In this document: piece by piece, positions 13,562-22,375 of the stretch | How positions within the stretch are numbered: position 1 is the stretch's first letter | Layout of the letters: the number at the start of each line of letters is the position of its first letter | From: Bordetella parapertussis | Lineage (GTDB): Bacteria > Pseudomonadota > Gammaproteobacteria > Burkholderiales > Burkholderiaceae_C | Direction: 5' to 3' | Assembly: GCA_945900685.1 (NCBI GenBank) | Contig: CAMDJS010000013.1 | Span: 1-29,874 of the forward strand | Length of the DNA stretch: 29,874 bases | Program-made: the position numbers and the translations under genes | The notes under the pieces: generated by a model | Told to the model about the DNA's origin: nothing | Seen by the model: the letters and a program-made list of their open reading frames with translations, nothing else | Databases searched by the model: none

Positions 13562-15073
13562 ATGGACTTGCTTGCCAACCTTGCCACCGGATTTGCTGTT
13601 GCTGGCACACCCATCAATTTGCTCTATGCCTTGATCGGTTGTTTGTTGGGCACGCTCATCGGCGTGCTGCCCGGCATCGGACCGGTGGCCACCATTGCCA
13701 TGTTGTTGCCCGCCACCTATGCCTTGCCGCCGGTGTCTGCGTTGATCATGTTGGCGGGTATTTATTACGGTGCTCAGTACGGTGGTTCGACCACCGCCAT
13801 ATTGGTCAATTTGCCGGGGGAATCTTCTTCGGTGATGACCACGCTGGACGGCTATCAGATGGCGCGTCAAGGGCGCGCCGGTCCGGCTTTGGCGGCTGCG
13901 GGCATCTCATCTTTCATTGCGGGATGCATCGGCACATTGTTGTTGGCTGGCTCTGCGGCACCGTTGACCGAGCTGGCGTTTGCCTTTGGTCCTGCCGAAT
14001 ACTGCGCGTTGATGGTGGTGGGTCTGATCGGTGCGGTGGTGCTGGCTTCGGGTTCGCTGCTCAAGGCTATCGCGATGATCATTTTGGGGTTGCTGCTGGG
14101 TCTGGTGGGCACTGACATCAACTCTGGCATGGCAAGGTTCACATTGGATATGCCGGAATTGGCCGATGGCATTGGGTTTGTCGCGGTCGCTATGGGTGTG
14201 TTTGGCTACGCTGAAATCATCAGCAACTTGGCCAAAAGTGAAGTGGACCGAGAAGTGTTCACCGCCAAGGTGCAGGGCTTGATGCCCACCCGCGAGGATT
14301 TCAAACACATGATGCCCGCGGTATTGCGCGGCACCGCACTGGGTTCGGTGTTGGGTGTGTTGCCCGGCGGCGGTGCCGTGTTGGCTTCTTTTGCTTCCTA
14401 CACCTTAGAGAAAAAAATCAAGCTTAAAGACAGTGAAGTGCCGTTGGGTCAGGGCAATATCCGGGGCGTGGCCGCGCCCGAGTCTGCCAACAACGCCGGT
14501 GCGCAAACTTCCTTCATCCCTTTGCTCACCTTGGGCATTCCACCCAATGCAGTAATGGCTTTGATGGTCGGCGCCATGACCATTCACAACATACAGCCTG
14601 GCCCGCAGGTGATGACGGTCAACCCCGAGTTGTTTTGGGGCTTGATCGTCTCCATGTGGATCGGTAATTTGATGCTCATCATCTTGAACCTGCCCATGAT
14701 CGGCATTTGGATCAAACTGCTGACCGTGCCCTACCATTACCTGTTCCCAGCCATCGTCTTGTTTTGCGCCATCGGTGTCTACACCACCAACAATTCCACT
14801 TTCGATATCTGGCTGGTGGCCCTGTTCGGCTTGGCTGGCTATGTGTTCACCAAACTCGGCTGTGAACCCGCGCCTTTGCTGCTTGGCTTTATCTTGGGCC
14901 CGATGATGGAAGAGTATTTAAAGCGCGCTTTGAAATTGGCGCGAGGTGACTGGTCGGTGTTCATCACGCGGCCTTTGTCGGCGGCCTTGTTGGCGCTGGC
15001 CGTGGTTTTGCTGTTGCTGGTATTGCTGCCGGCCATCAAGTCCAAACGTAAAGAAGCTTTTGTCGAAGATTGA
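13562..15073 (+). CDS. tctA: Tripartite tricarboxylate transporter large permease TctA
   Basis: The main membrane subunit (503 residues, about 10-12 helices). The conserved TctA motifs are present: GVLPGIGPVATIAML (about 34-48), GIYYGAQYGGSTTAIL (about 66-81), LPGESSSV, and in the second half GVLPGGGAVLASFASY and APESANNAGAQTSFIPLL, then TLGIPPNAVMALMVGA. It forms the transport path with TctB and works with a periplasmic binding protein (TctC), which is not encoded here; Burkholderiales carry many scattered tctC-type genes, so a partner elsewhere is likely. ATG at 13562, 10 bp after tctB. A DUF3422 gene follows after 9 bp and is probably in the same transcript. Confidence 0.96.
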   Translation: MDLLANLATGFAVAGTPINLLYALIGCLLGTLIGVLPGIGPVATIAMLLPATYALPPVSALIMLAGIYYGAQYGGSTTAILVNLPGESSSVMTTLDGYQMARQGRAGPALAAAGISSFIAGCIGTLLLAGSAAPLTELAFAFGPAEYCALMVVGLIGAVVLASGSLLKAIAMIILGLLLGLVGTDINSGMARFTLDMPELADGIGFVAVAMGVFGYAEIISNLAKSEVDREVFTAKVQGLMPTREDFKHMMPAVLRGTALGSVLGVLPGGGAVLASFASYTLEKKIKLKDSEVPLGQGNIRGVAAPESANNAGAQTSFIPLLTLGIPPNAVMALMVGAMTIHNIQPGPQVMTVNPELFWGLIVSMWIGNLMLIILNLPMIGIWIKLLTVPYHYLFPAIVLFCAIGVYTTNNSTFDIWLVALFGLAGYVFTKLGCEPAPLLLGFILGPMMEEYLKRALKLARGDWSVFITRPLSAALLALAVVLLLLVLLPAIKSKRKEAFVED

Positions 15074-15082
15074 GACTGACAC

Positions 15083-16363
15083 ATGAAAGAACACGCACTG
15101 CGCCGCGCCTTGCACAACGAAGTGCATGCCCGTCCGCCCGAACCCATGAGCGCACCGCTGGCCATCACCCATGTGGTGATGCTGGCCGATGCTGCCGCAC
15201 GCGATGCCAGCCGTGAACACTTGCTGGCCTTGCTGCGGGACCACCATTTACCGGTGCCGGACGCGAGTGCCAACCATTTGCGTATCGATGTTGGCCGTTG
15301 GCGGTTGCGCTGGGAATTGCACACCGAATTTGTCACCTGGACTTTCATGGTGGATGCCACCACCGGTTTGCCCAAAGCCGATGACTACGGTTTGGCTTTG
15401 CGTGTGATTCCTCAGCAATGGTTGCAGGCCTTGCCTGGCGAATGTTTGTCACGCATCCATTTGTGGGCTGAACAAACCGACAACCTGGCCGACCGCGACG
15501 AATTGCACCAACAGTTTCGCGAAGACAGTCTGGTGGCCTGTCAACTCGCCGAAGGCTTTGCCACATTGCACACCGATTTTCAAATTGACCCGAACGGTTA
15601 TTCGCGCATGTTGTTGCGTGTCGGGCAGTTGTCCAAACGCCGCTTAGGCCGGTTGGTACAACGCCTGCTGGAGATTGAAACCTACCGCATGATGGCATTG
15701 CTGGGCTTGCCGGTGGCACGCACTACAGCGCCTGCGTTGGCGCAGGCCGAACAAGAATTGGCTGATTTGGCGCAGGCCATTCGCAGCGCGCGCCATGACG
15801 AAGAAGCCGAGTTGTTGGAGCGATTGACGCGCTTGGCCGGTCAGGTTGAAGGCCAGTACGCGGCGCAGCATTCGCGTTTCTCCGCCAGCAAAGCGTATTT
15901 CGAACTGGTGGACAGGCGCATACAAGACATACGCGAAACCCGCTTGCCCGGGTTTCAATCCATAGGCGAATTCATGGACCGGCGTTTGTCACCAGCGCGC
16001 AGCACTTGTGATTGGGTGGCTAAACGGCAAACTGCGTTATCCGAGCGCGTGTCACGCATGAGCAATTTGTTGCGAACCCGCGTGGACTTCCAACAAGAAC
16101 AAAGCAGCCAGGCCTTGCTGACAGCGATGAACAAACGCCAAGGCATGCAACTCAAATTACAAACCACTGTCGAAGGTTTGTCAGTGGCGGCCATCACTTA
16201 CTACATCACCGGTTTGATGCACTATGTCGCCGAAGGCTTGGCCGCCAAAGGCTGGATCAACGACCCGACGCTAGCCACTGCCTTGGCGGTGCCAGTCATC
16301 GCTTTGGTGGTCTGGCGCATCACGCGTCGCTTGCATTTCAAGGTCATGCGCCCGGACAACTGA
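15083..16363 (+). CDS. DUF3422 family membrane-anchored protein
   Basis: A 426-residue protein of the DUF3422 family, common in Alpha- and Betaproteobacteria. The N-terminal start RRALHNEVHARPPEPMSAP is the family hallmark. A long soluble part follows, rich in helices with a probable coiled coil between about 205 and 345 (LAQAEQELADLAQAIRS, RLSPARSTCDWVAKRQTALS). The C-terminal end has two membrane segments near 367-385 and 395-412, so the bulk is expected in the cytoplasm. No enzymatic motif is visible and the family has no known function. Some resemblance of the end region to CorA-like and other two-helix membrane anchors can be argued but not shown. It lies 9 bp after tctA; the following gene begins 56 bp on. 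Confidence 0.9.
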   Translation: MKEHALRRALHNEVHARPPEPMSAPLAITHVVMLADAAARDASREHLLALLRDHHLPVPDASANHLRIDVGRWRLRWELHTEFVTWTFMVDATTGLPKADDYGLALRVIPQQWLQALPGECLSRIHLWAEQTDNLADRDELHQQFREDSLVACQLAEGFATLHTDFQIDPNGYSRMLLRVGQLSKRRLGRLVQRLLEIETYRMMALLGLPVARTTAPALAQAEQELADLAQAIRSARHDEEAELLERLTRLAGQVEGQYAAQHSRFSASKAYFELVDRRIQDIRETRLPGFQSIGEFMDRRLSPARSTCDWVAKRQTALSERVSRMSNLLRTRVDFQQEQSSQALLTAMNKRQGMQLKLQTTVEGLSVAAITYYITGLMHYVAEGLAAKGWINDPTLATALAVPVIALVVWRITRRLHFKVMRPDN

Positions 16364-16419
16364 TTTTTTTCAAGCTCGCGCCGTGTCAGCGGTTTTTCTC
16401 GTCTCTCCATTCACACACC

Positions 16420-18042
16420 ATGTCTTTCAATTTCAACAATCCCTACAGCAGTACCCGCCTCCCCGTCTTCGCCCGCAACATCGTGTCAACCTCACACCCG
16501 CTGGCCGCACAAGCCGGTTTGCGCATGCTCTGGCGTGGCGGCAATGCGGTGGATGCAGCCATCGCAGCGGCGGCGGTGTTGACCATCGTCGAGCCGGTCA
16601 GTTGCGGCTTGGGATCAGACGCGTTTTGCATTTTGTGGGACGGCCAGCAACTGCATGGTTTGAATGCCTCGGGACGCGCACCGCAAGCCTGGACGCCTGA
16701 CTATTTCCAACGCAAATACGGCGACAACGCCATGCAGCCGCCTAAGCGCGGCATCGATTCAGTCACCGTGCCCGGCGCTGTTGCCAGTTGGGTGGCATTG
16801 AGTGAGCGTTTCGGAAAATTGCCTTTCGAAGATTTGATGCAACCGGCCATAGAGATTGCGGAGCGCGGCTTTTTGTTGAGTGTGGTGGTGCAGGAAAAAT
16901 GGGCAGCGCCCGTGGATGAGCTTAAAGGCCAACCCGGTTTTGCGCAGGCGTTTTTGCCGCGCGGCCGTGCCCCGCAAGTCGGCGAGTTGTTCCAATTTGC
17001 ATCTGCGGCCAATGGCTTGCGTGCGATTGGCAAAACCCAAGGCCAGGCGTTTTACGGCGGTGAAATCGCTGAAGCTTTGGAGCGTTTTTCAAATGCCAAC
17101 GGCGGCTCATTGAAAGCCTCTGACTTTGCGGCTTATGAAGCCGAATGGGTCAAGCCGATCTCCATGAATTACCGTGGTCACACCTTGCATGAAATTCCGC
17201 CTAACGGGCAAGGCATTGCAGCGCTGATCGCCTTGGGCATATTGGATAACTTTGACCTCGCCGCATTGCAACGCGACGGCGTGGATTCGCAGCATGTGCA
17301 AATCGAAGCCATGAAACTCGCGTTTGCCGATGTCTACCGTTATGTGGCCGATCAAAGCAGCATGGAAGTGACGGCGGCGCAAATGCTGGACAAGTCGTAT
17401 TTGAAAGAACGCGCCAAGTTGATTGACATGCAGCATGCGCAAGATTTCAAAGCAGGCAACCCGGCCAAGGGTGGCACGATTTACCTCACCGCCGCAGACG
17501 AAAACGGCATGATGGTCAGCTTCATCCAAAGCAATTACATGGGCTTTGGCTCGGGCTGTGTCGAGCCAACCTATGGTGTCAGTTTGCAAAACCGCGGTCA
17601 TGCGTTTGCGGTGCGCCCCGGTGGTTTGAATCCGGCCAATCTGGTGGCACCGGGCAAGCGTCCGTTTCACACCATCATCCCCGCGTTTCTCACCAAAGAC
17701 GGCCAACCGGTGATGAGTTACGGCGTCATGGGCGCGAACATGCAACCGCAAGGCCATGTGCAAACCTTGGTGCGAATGCTCGATTACGCGCAAAACCCGC
17801 AAGCGGCCTGCGATGCGCCGCGCTGGCGCTACAACGAAGGCTTGGTCATCAATGTGGAAGCCGGTATGGACCCTCACACAGTTCAAGGTTTGCAACAACG
17901 CGGCCACGCCATGGAAGTCATCAACGACAGCTACCAAGATTTCGGCTCAGGTCAATTTATTTGGCGCATGGGCGACCCCAAGATCGAAGGCTATGTGGCG
18001 GCCAGCGATTCGCGCCGCGATGGACTGGTGGCCGGTTTCTAA
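16420..18042 (+). CDS. Gamma-glutamyltransferase family protein (YwrD-like)
   Basis: A 540-residue Ntn-hydrolase of the gamma-glutamyltransferase family. These are made as one chain and cleave themselves at a Thr that then becomes the nucleophile of the small subunit. That Thr is probably Thr353 in KGGTIYLTAADENG, which lines up with the TTHxSVVDxxGN segment of GGT. The large-subunit signature GGNAVDAAIAAAAVLTIVEP (about 40-59) and GLGSDAFCILWDG are clear, and PPNGQGIAAL and EAMKLAFADVY are typical. There is no signal peptide, so the enzyme should be cytoplasmic, unlike secreted glutathione-degrading GGT. The substrate is unknown; relatives include cephalosporin acylase-like and oxamate amidohydrolase-like proteins. 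It starts at ATG 16420 without a strong ribosome site and ends 3 bp before the next start. Confidence 0.93.
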   Translation: MSFNFNNPYSSTRLPVFARNIVSTSHPLAAQAGLRMLWRGGNAVDAAIAAAAVLTIVEPVSCGLGSDAFCILWDGQQLHGLNASGRAPQAWTPDYFQRKYGDNAMQPPKRGIDSVTVPGAVASWVALSERFGKLPFEDLMQPAIEIAERGFLLSVVVQEKWAAPVDELKGQPGFAQAFLPRGRAPQVGELFQFASAANGLRAIGKTQGQAFYGGEIAEALERFSNANGGSLKASDFAAYEAEWVKPISMNYRGHTLHEIPPNGQGIAALIALGILDNFDLAALQRDGVDSQHVQIEAMKLAFADVYRYVADQSSMEVTAAQMLDKSYLKERAKLIDMQHAQDFKAGNPAKGGTIYLTAADENGMMVSFIQSNYMGFGSGCVEPTYGVSLQNRGHAFAVRPGGLNPANLVAPGKRPFHTIIPAFLTKDGQPVMSYGVMGANMQPQGHVQTLVRMLDYAQNPQAACDAPRWRYNEGLVINVEAGMDPHTVQGLQQRGHAMEVINDSYQDFGSGQFIWRMGDPKIEGYVAASDSRRDGLVAGF

Positions 18043-18045
18043 CTT

Positions 18046-18981
18046 GTGACATCACCGGCCTTGCGTTTTCAGCCTGTGTCAGCCCATGCCGGCGGCATGT
18101 TGCTGGCGCTCGCAGGTGCCATCGCTTTCAGCGGCAAAGCCATCATCGTCAAGCTGTCCTACCGTTACGGTGTGGACGCGGTCACCGTCATCATGTACCG
18201 CATGTTGTTTGCGTTTCCGTTTTTTATCGCCATGACTTGGTGGGCATCGCGTCAAACGCATGCACTGGCCAACCCGCTCACCCGGCGTGATTTGCTGGCC
18301 ATATGCGGGCTGGGGTTTTTAGGTTATTACCTGGCCAGCTTCTTGGATTTTTTGGGTTTGCAAACCATCACTGCGAGTTTGGAACGTTTGATTTTGTATT
18401 TGAATCCGACCCTCGTGATGTTGCTGAGTGCTGCGATTTACAAACACCGTTTGCAAGCGCGAAGAGTCTGGGCCATGGCCATCAGTTACGCCGGTGTGCT
18501 GTTGGTGTTTGCACACGAGGTCAGTTTCAGCGGCAGCGGTGTGGTCACGGGATCGGCGTTTGTGTTGGCCAGTGCGTTGGCCTATGCTTTTTACCTGATG
18601 TTCAGCGGCCAGATGGTCAAGCGCATAGGCGCTTTGCGCTTGGTCGGCCTGGCCTCTATCGTCGCCTGTCTGTGTTGTTTATTGCAATTTGCCATACTCA
18701 GGCCTTGGGCTGCTGCCGTGGTGCAACCTCAGGTGTTGTGGCTGGGGTTATTGAACGCCACGGTGTGCACGGTGGCACCGGTGGTGTTCATCATGTTGGC
18801 CATAGAGCGCATAGGCGCGGCGCTGACTTCGCAGGTCGGTATGGTCGGTCCCATGGCCACGCTCACCTTGGGTGTGCTGGTGTTGGGTCAACCAGTCAAT
18901 GTATGGATTGGTATGGGCACTGTGCTGGTGCTCGGTGGTGTGTATGTGGCTTCACAAACAGGAGAGAAAACATGGACTTAG
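18046..18981 (+). CDS. DMT-superfamily permease (EamA domains)
   Basis: A 311-residue inner-membrane transporter with ten predicted helices and two EamA repeats (about 17-150 and 165-300). Examples of the repeat signatures are LALAGAIAFSGKAIIVKL at the start of the first and SAFVLASALAYAFYLMFSGQM at the start of the second; each repeat ends with a conserved VLGQPVN-type or AGVLLVF-type helix. The substrate cannot be told from sequence; such proteins export amino acids, nucleotides or other metabolites. The start is a GTG at 18046, 3 bp after the preceding stop, which suggests coupling. The 3' end overlaps the SDR gene by 10 bp and carries its GGAGAG ribosome site. Confidence 0.9.
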   Translation: MTSPALRFQPVSAHAGGMLLALAGAIAFSGKAIIVKLSYRYGVDAVTVIMYRMLFAFPFFIAMTWWASRQTHALANPLTRRDLLAICGLGFLGYYLASFLDFLGLQTITASLERLILYLNPTLVMLLSAAIYKHRLQARRVWAMAISYAGVLLVFAHEVSFSGSGVVTGSAFVLASALAYAFYLMFSGQMVKRIGALRLVGLASIVACLCCLLQFAILRPWAAAVVQPQVLWLGLLNATVCTVAPVVFIMLAIERIGAALTSQVGMVGPMATLTLGVLVLGQPVNVWIGMGTVLVLGGVYVASQTGEKTWT

Positions 18982-19766
18982 GCATCAAAGGTAAATGGGC
19001 GCTGGTGGGCGGCGCGAGCAAAGGCTTGGGCTGGGGTTGCGCCAGTGCGTTGGCACAAGCCGGTGTGAATCTGGTGATGGTGTCGCGCGGCGCCGAGGTG
19101 CTTGAAGCATCGGCGGCTGGTTTGCGCGCACATGGCGTGACAGCGCTGACGGTAGCGCAAGACATCACCACCGAGGCCGGACGCGCAGCCATTTGGTCAG
19201 TCGCTGGTGGTCCAGGTAAAAACTTTGACATCGTCGTCACCAACGCAGGCGGCCCGCCCAGCGGTGACTTTCGCGAATGGGACCGCGAGGCATGGATCAA
19301 AGCGGTAGACGCGAACATGTTGACACCGATTGAGTTGATGAAAGCCACCATCGACGGCATGGCGTCCCGCGGCTTCGGGCGCATCGTGAATATCACTTCG
19401 AGTGCAGTGAAGGCACCCATCGATATTTTGGGTTTATCCAATGGCGCACGCAGCGGCTTGAGTGGGTTTGTGGCCGGCTTGTCACGTAACCCGGCTATCG
19501 CCAAACACAACGTCACCATCAACAACTTATTACCGGGTGCGTTTGACACCGACCGTTTGAAAAGTATTTTGAAAGGCACGGCCGAGAAAACCGGCAAGAG
19601 CGTGGATGAACTGGCGCAAGCACGCCGCGCCAGTGCGCCTGCCAACCGCTTCGGCCATCCAGAAGAGTTCGGTCAAACCTGTGCGTTTTTATGCAGCCAG
19701 CACGCAGGCTTCATCAATGGTCAAAACATTTTGATCGACGGCGGGGCGTATCCAGGGGCATTCTGA
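18972..19766 (+). CDS. SDR-family protein with altered catalytic site
   Basis: A 264-residue short-chain dehydrogenase/reductase-fold protein. The NAD(P)-binding loop is GGASKGLGWG (13-22, the TGxxxGxG motif with Gly first), NAGG (91-94) and the NITSSA strand with the catalytic Ser at 143. The expected Tyr-x-x-x-Lys is missing: at the right spacing the sequence reads SNGAR, with Ser156 for Tyr and Arg160 for Lys. A clade of bacterial SDRs with SN-x-x-R at this point exists, so this is a lineage trait and not decay, but normal SDR proton transfer is unlikely. The C-terminus has the usual INGQNILIDGG. ATG 18972 with GGAGAG 5 nt upstream, overlapping the DMT gene. Its partner and substrate are unknown. 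Confidence 0.9.
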   Translation: MDLGIKGKWALVGGASKGLGWGCASALAQAGVNLVMVSRGAEVLEASAAGLRAHGVTALTVAQDITTEAGRAAIWSVAGGPGKNFDIVVTNAGGPPSGDFREWDREAWIKAVDANMLTPIELMKATIDGMASRGFGRIVNITSSAVKAPIDILGLSNGARSGLSGFVAGLSRNPAIAKHNVTINNLLPGAFDTDRLKSILKGTAEKTGKSVDELAQARRASAPANRFGHPEEFGQTCAFLCSQHAGFINGQNILIDGGAYPGAF

Positions 19767-19812
19767 TTGAAAGACTTCGCAGCGTTGGGTTGAACGCAAC
19801 AGGGGTTGAGAC

Positions 19813-21663
19813 TCAGCTGAGGGCAGTTTCATCTTCCTGGCTTGCGCTCTTGACATGTGTATTCAATGCGTTTTGCAATTCCTGCAATTGCACAGGCTTA
19901 GGGATAAACGCATTCACACCGGCGGCGGCAGCGCTTTCGCGTGCTTCTTTGAACACATCGGCTGTCAGCGCAATGATGGGAATGCGCGCTTTGCGGCAGC
20001 TTTTGGAACGTATGGCGCGAGTGGCTGTCAATCCATCCATCACCGGCATGTGTATGTCCATCAGCACCACATCGAAATCTTCTTTGTCTAAGGTTTGCAG
20101 TGCGATTTCACCGTTCTCGCAAAAAGTGGCTTGATGACCCAGACGTTGCAGCAAAAACGCTAAAAATTTTTGATTGACGGGATGGTCTTCGGCGACCAGG
20201 ATGCGCAGCTTTTCGCTGTCAGTGATGCTCAGTGGTGCGCTTGGCGGCGCTGCATCAACGCTCTCTGGTTGATGCGGCACCAACGGCAAACGCACCGTGA
20301 AATTCGAGCCCTGCCCGGGCTGGCTTTGCACATGGATGTCACCGCCGAGCAAACGTGCGAGTGACAAGGAGATTTCCAAACCCAAACCGACACCCGAGAA
20401 TTTGCGCGACAAACCTGAGTCGACTTGGTAGAAGCGCTGAAACAATTTACCCAGCGAAGTTTCGTCCAAACCTATGCCGGTGTCGCAGATGCTGAACTCA
20501 AAAAATCGCAAGGACTTGTCGTCGCTTGACTGGCGAAAGTACAGGCTGACCTGGCCTTGTTTTGTGAACTTGATGGCGTTGTTCAACAGGTTGAGCAAAA
20601 TTTGTCGCAAGCGTGTGGCATCCGATTTCACCCAGACGGGCTCTGCGGGCAAGTCTGGCACTTGAAAAGACAATCCTTTTTGTATCGCCATTGGCCGCAT
20701 GATGGCCTCGACATTCATCATCAATACGCGCAAGTCAACCGCCTCCGATTGCAAGCTGATCTTGCCGGACTCCAGCGCAGACATGTCCAAAATATCGTTC
20801 AACAGTTTCAAAAAATGACCGGCTGAATCGTTCACTGTCTTGACCAAATCTGCTTGTTGGCTGCTCAGTGGCGTGGTGCCCAAGATATTCAAAATACCTA
20901 CGATGCCGTTGAAAGGGGTGCGAAGTTCATGGCTCATATTGGCCAGAAACAGGCTTTTGCCGCGACTCGCCGCCTCGGCATCGCGTTGTGCTTCGCGCAG
21001 TTGATCATTCAATGCAGTCAACGCGGTTTGTTCGCGTTGCTGTGAGCGGTGCCGCGTCAACAGTCCGAAGGCCGCCGCCATCAACAACACCAGTTGCGCC
21101 AGTGTCAGCCAAGTGATTTGCTGGTTTTGCGACAGCAATTCTGCATTTTGCTGCTCTAACAACAAAGAGGCGAGCAAGTCAGCGGAATAGCTGATCGGAT
21201 GGTTTTTGGAAGTGAATGCCTGCATGTCATTCAACAACATGCGCAGTTCTTGATGCTGACTTGGCTCTTGATCCAGCACTTGTTGCGCACGCTGTACATA
21301 CGTTTGCATCATGTCTAGCGTTGCTATGTTCTGTGGGTCTTTGAACATGAAGGCAGAGCCTGGTGACTCGCGCACCACTTCAACTTTGCTGGTCAACACA
21401 TCGAGACGCATTTGCAAGGCATCTTTGGAGACCCGCTGTTGTGTGTACAAATGCAATTCCAGCGCATGCTGAAAACGCTGGAACTCGTTGTCCAAAATAA
21501 AAGCAGGTGCGGTGAGTGAATCCACTCTGACTGCGTTTTGTTCAAGCAGTACCTGACGCTGTATCAATTCGAAAGCCAACAAGACCAACATGGCGGCCGC
21601 CATCACCGCAGTGATCACAAACAGCCGGATGCTGTAGGAAATCGAGGAGAGTCTCAGTCGCAT
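19813..21663 (-). CDS. Hybrid sensor histidine kinase with receiver domain
   Basis: A membrane-bound hybrid kinase of about 616 residues. Order: helix at about 13-33, a periplasmic helical sensor region (35-183), second helix at 184-204, coiled linker, HisKA with phospho-acceptor His246 in LANMSHELRTPFNG, HATPase with NLLNNAIKFT, CDTGIG and GVGLGL, then a C-terminal receiver with DH acid pocket (VAEDHPVNQ), phospho-acceptor Asp537 in LMDIHMPVMDG and Lys in IPKP. (Numbers count an extra GTG-coded Met at 21666.) There is no Hpt domain and no DNA-binding response regulator next door, so the output partner is elsewhere. The ATG at 21663 lies 10 bp after the molybdopterin-fold gene, so both are cotranscribed and the small periplasmic protein is the likely sensory partner (inference). 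Confidence 0.94.
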   Translation of the reverse strand: MRLRLSSISYSIRLFVITAVMAAAMLVLLAFELIQRQVLLEQNAVRVDSLTAPAFILDNEFQRFQHALELHLYTQQRVSKDALQMRLDVLTSKVEVVRESPGSAFMFKDPQNIATLDMMQTYVQRAQQVLDQEPSQHQELRMLLNDMQAFTSKNHPISYSADLLASLLLEQQNAELLSQNQQITWLTLAQLVLLMAAAFGLLTRHRSQQREQTALTALNDQLREAQRDAEAASRGKSLFLANMSHELRTPFNGIVGILNILGTTPLSSQQADLVKTVNDSAGHFLKLLNDILDMSALESGKISLQSEAVDLRVLMMNVEAIMRPMAIQKGLSFQVPDLPAEPVWVKSDATRLRQILLNLLNNAIKFTKQGQVSLYFRQSSDDKSLRFFEFSICDTGIGLDETSLGKLFQRFYQVDSGLSRKFSGVGLGLEISLSLARLLGGDIHVQSQPGQGSNFTVRLPLVPHQPESVDAAPPSAPLSITDSEKLRILVAEDHPVNQKFLAFLLQRLGHQATFCENGEIALQTLDKEDFDVVLMDIHMPVMDGLTATRAIRSKSCRKARIPIIALTADVFKEARESAAAAGVNAFIPKPVQLQELQNALNTHVKSASQEDETALS

Positions 21664-21673
21664 CACCGTGCGC

Positions 21674-22198
21674 TTATTCGATGATCAAACCTTTGAGCTG
21701 CCAGACTGAGCGCTGGTAATACAGCACGCTTTGCAACTCTTTTCGGCTGTCATACGGGTACACCACAAACAAGGGCCCTTTGTTTTTCGGACCCATTTGT
21801 TTGCCATCCAAAGAGTGCGCCACTATCAGGTCAAATTTCTCGGCATCGCTGAATGGCAGTTTGGCCTTGTACTCATCGAGTGCCACCGCGGTAATGGTGG
21901 TGCCTTTCACCTTGGCGGTATTCAACACGTCCCGCAGCAGCGGTCCGGTGAAAGTGACCGGTTTTTTGTACCAGGGCGTGTGGGTGGTGAACGTTTGCTG
22001 AGGCAGTTGTTTCAAGCTGGCCAAGTCAAACACATGGAGCAGTTTGGCTGCTTGCGTTTTGTCTGCGGGTTGCTGAAAAATCTCCAGCACTTTGTCGCTT
22101 GCCACTGGTTCTTTGGCATGAAGCTGTGAGGGCAGTTGAATACCTATCAAAAGGCCAAACAAAATAGGCCATAAGGACCAAGCTTGTACATATTTCAT
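21674..22198 (-). CDS. Periplasmic molybdopterin-fold (SUOX/YedY-like) protein
   Basis: A 174-residue exported protein. A signal peptide (about 1-28, ending LHA) is followed by a mature domain with the oxidoreductase molybdopterin-binding pattern: FDLASLKQLPQQTFTTHTPW, then VTFTGPLLRDVL, TAVALDEYKAKLPF, DGKQMGPKNKGPLFVVYPYD and a closing VWQLKGL. Small proteins of this type are commonly encoded next to sensor kinases or cyclic-di-GMP proteins. The whole sequence contains no cysteine, so the Mo-binding thiolate of true sulfite oxidase-type enzymes is absent and catalysis is unlikely; a ligand- or redox-sensing role with the adjacent hybrid kinase is my inference. ATG at 22198 heads the operon, with an AT-rich leader. 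A 9-bp inverted repeat covers its start codon. Confidence 0.85.
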   Translation of the reverse strand: MKYVQAWSLWPILFGLLIGIQLPSQLHAKEPVASDKVLEIFQQPADKTQAAKLLHVFDLASLKQLPQQTFTTHTPWYKKPVTFTGPLLRDVLNTAKVKGTTITAVALDEYKAKLPFSDAEKFDLIVAHSLDGKQMGPKNKGPLFVVYPYDSRKELQSVLYYQRSVWQLKGLIIE

Positions 22199-22245
22199 GC
22201 ATTTAACCTAATTAAAAAGGATTTAAAAATTTCGAAAAATGCATG
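22196..22245 (-). promoter_or_regulatory. Inverted repeat covering the start of the molybdopterin-fold gene
   Basis: CATGCATTT at 22196-22204 includes the start codon (as CAT on the plus strand), and AAATGCATG at 22237-22245 is its exact complement, 32 nt apart in the AT-rich leader. In the mRNA the two could pair and cover the initiation region, or they could be an operator. The rest of the 177-bp gap to the next gene shows AT-rich sequence and no gene. Confidence 0.35.
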
Positions 22246-22375
22246 TTATGTGTTGACAATTTACCCATTGAAATTATTGGGGGCAATCTTTGCGGGTATG
22301 CCAGTGAATGAGTATTTATAAGTACAAATTCAGAATATATTGAACACTTTAATATATAACCGATTCGCAACAGTT

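Noticed and set aside
17107..17937. Minus-strand open frame of 276 codons
   Set aside because: Antisense to the gamma-glutamyltransferase-family gene.
18303..18971. Long N-terminal extension of the SDR frame
   Set aside because: Covers the DMT permease gene in another frame; the SDR protein starts at ATG 18972 with its own ribosome site.
19781..19800. GCGTT/AACGC small hairpin between the SDR and kinase genes
   Set aside because: Only five base pairs and no T-run on either side, so I did not call it a terminator.
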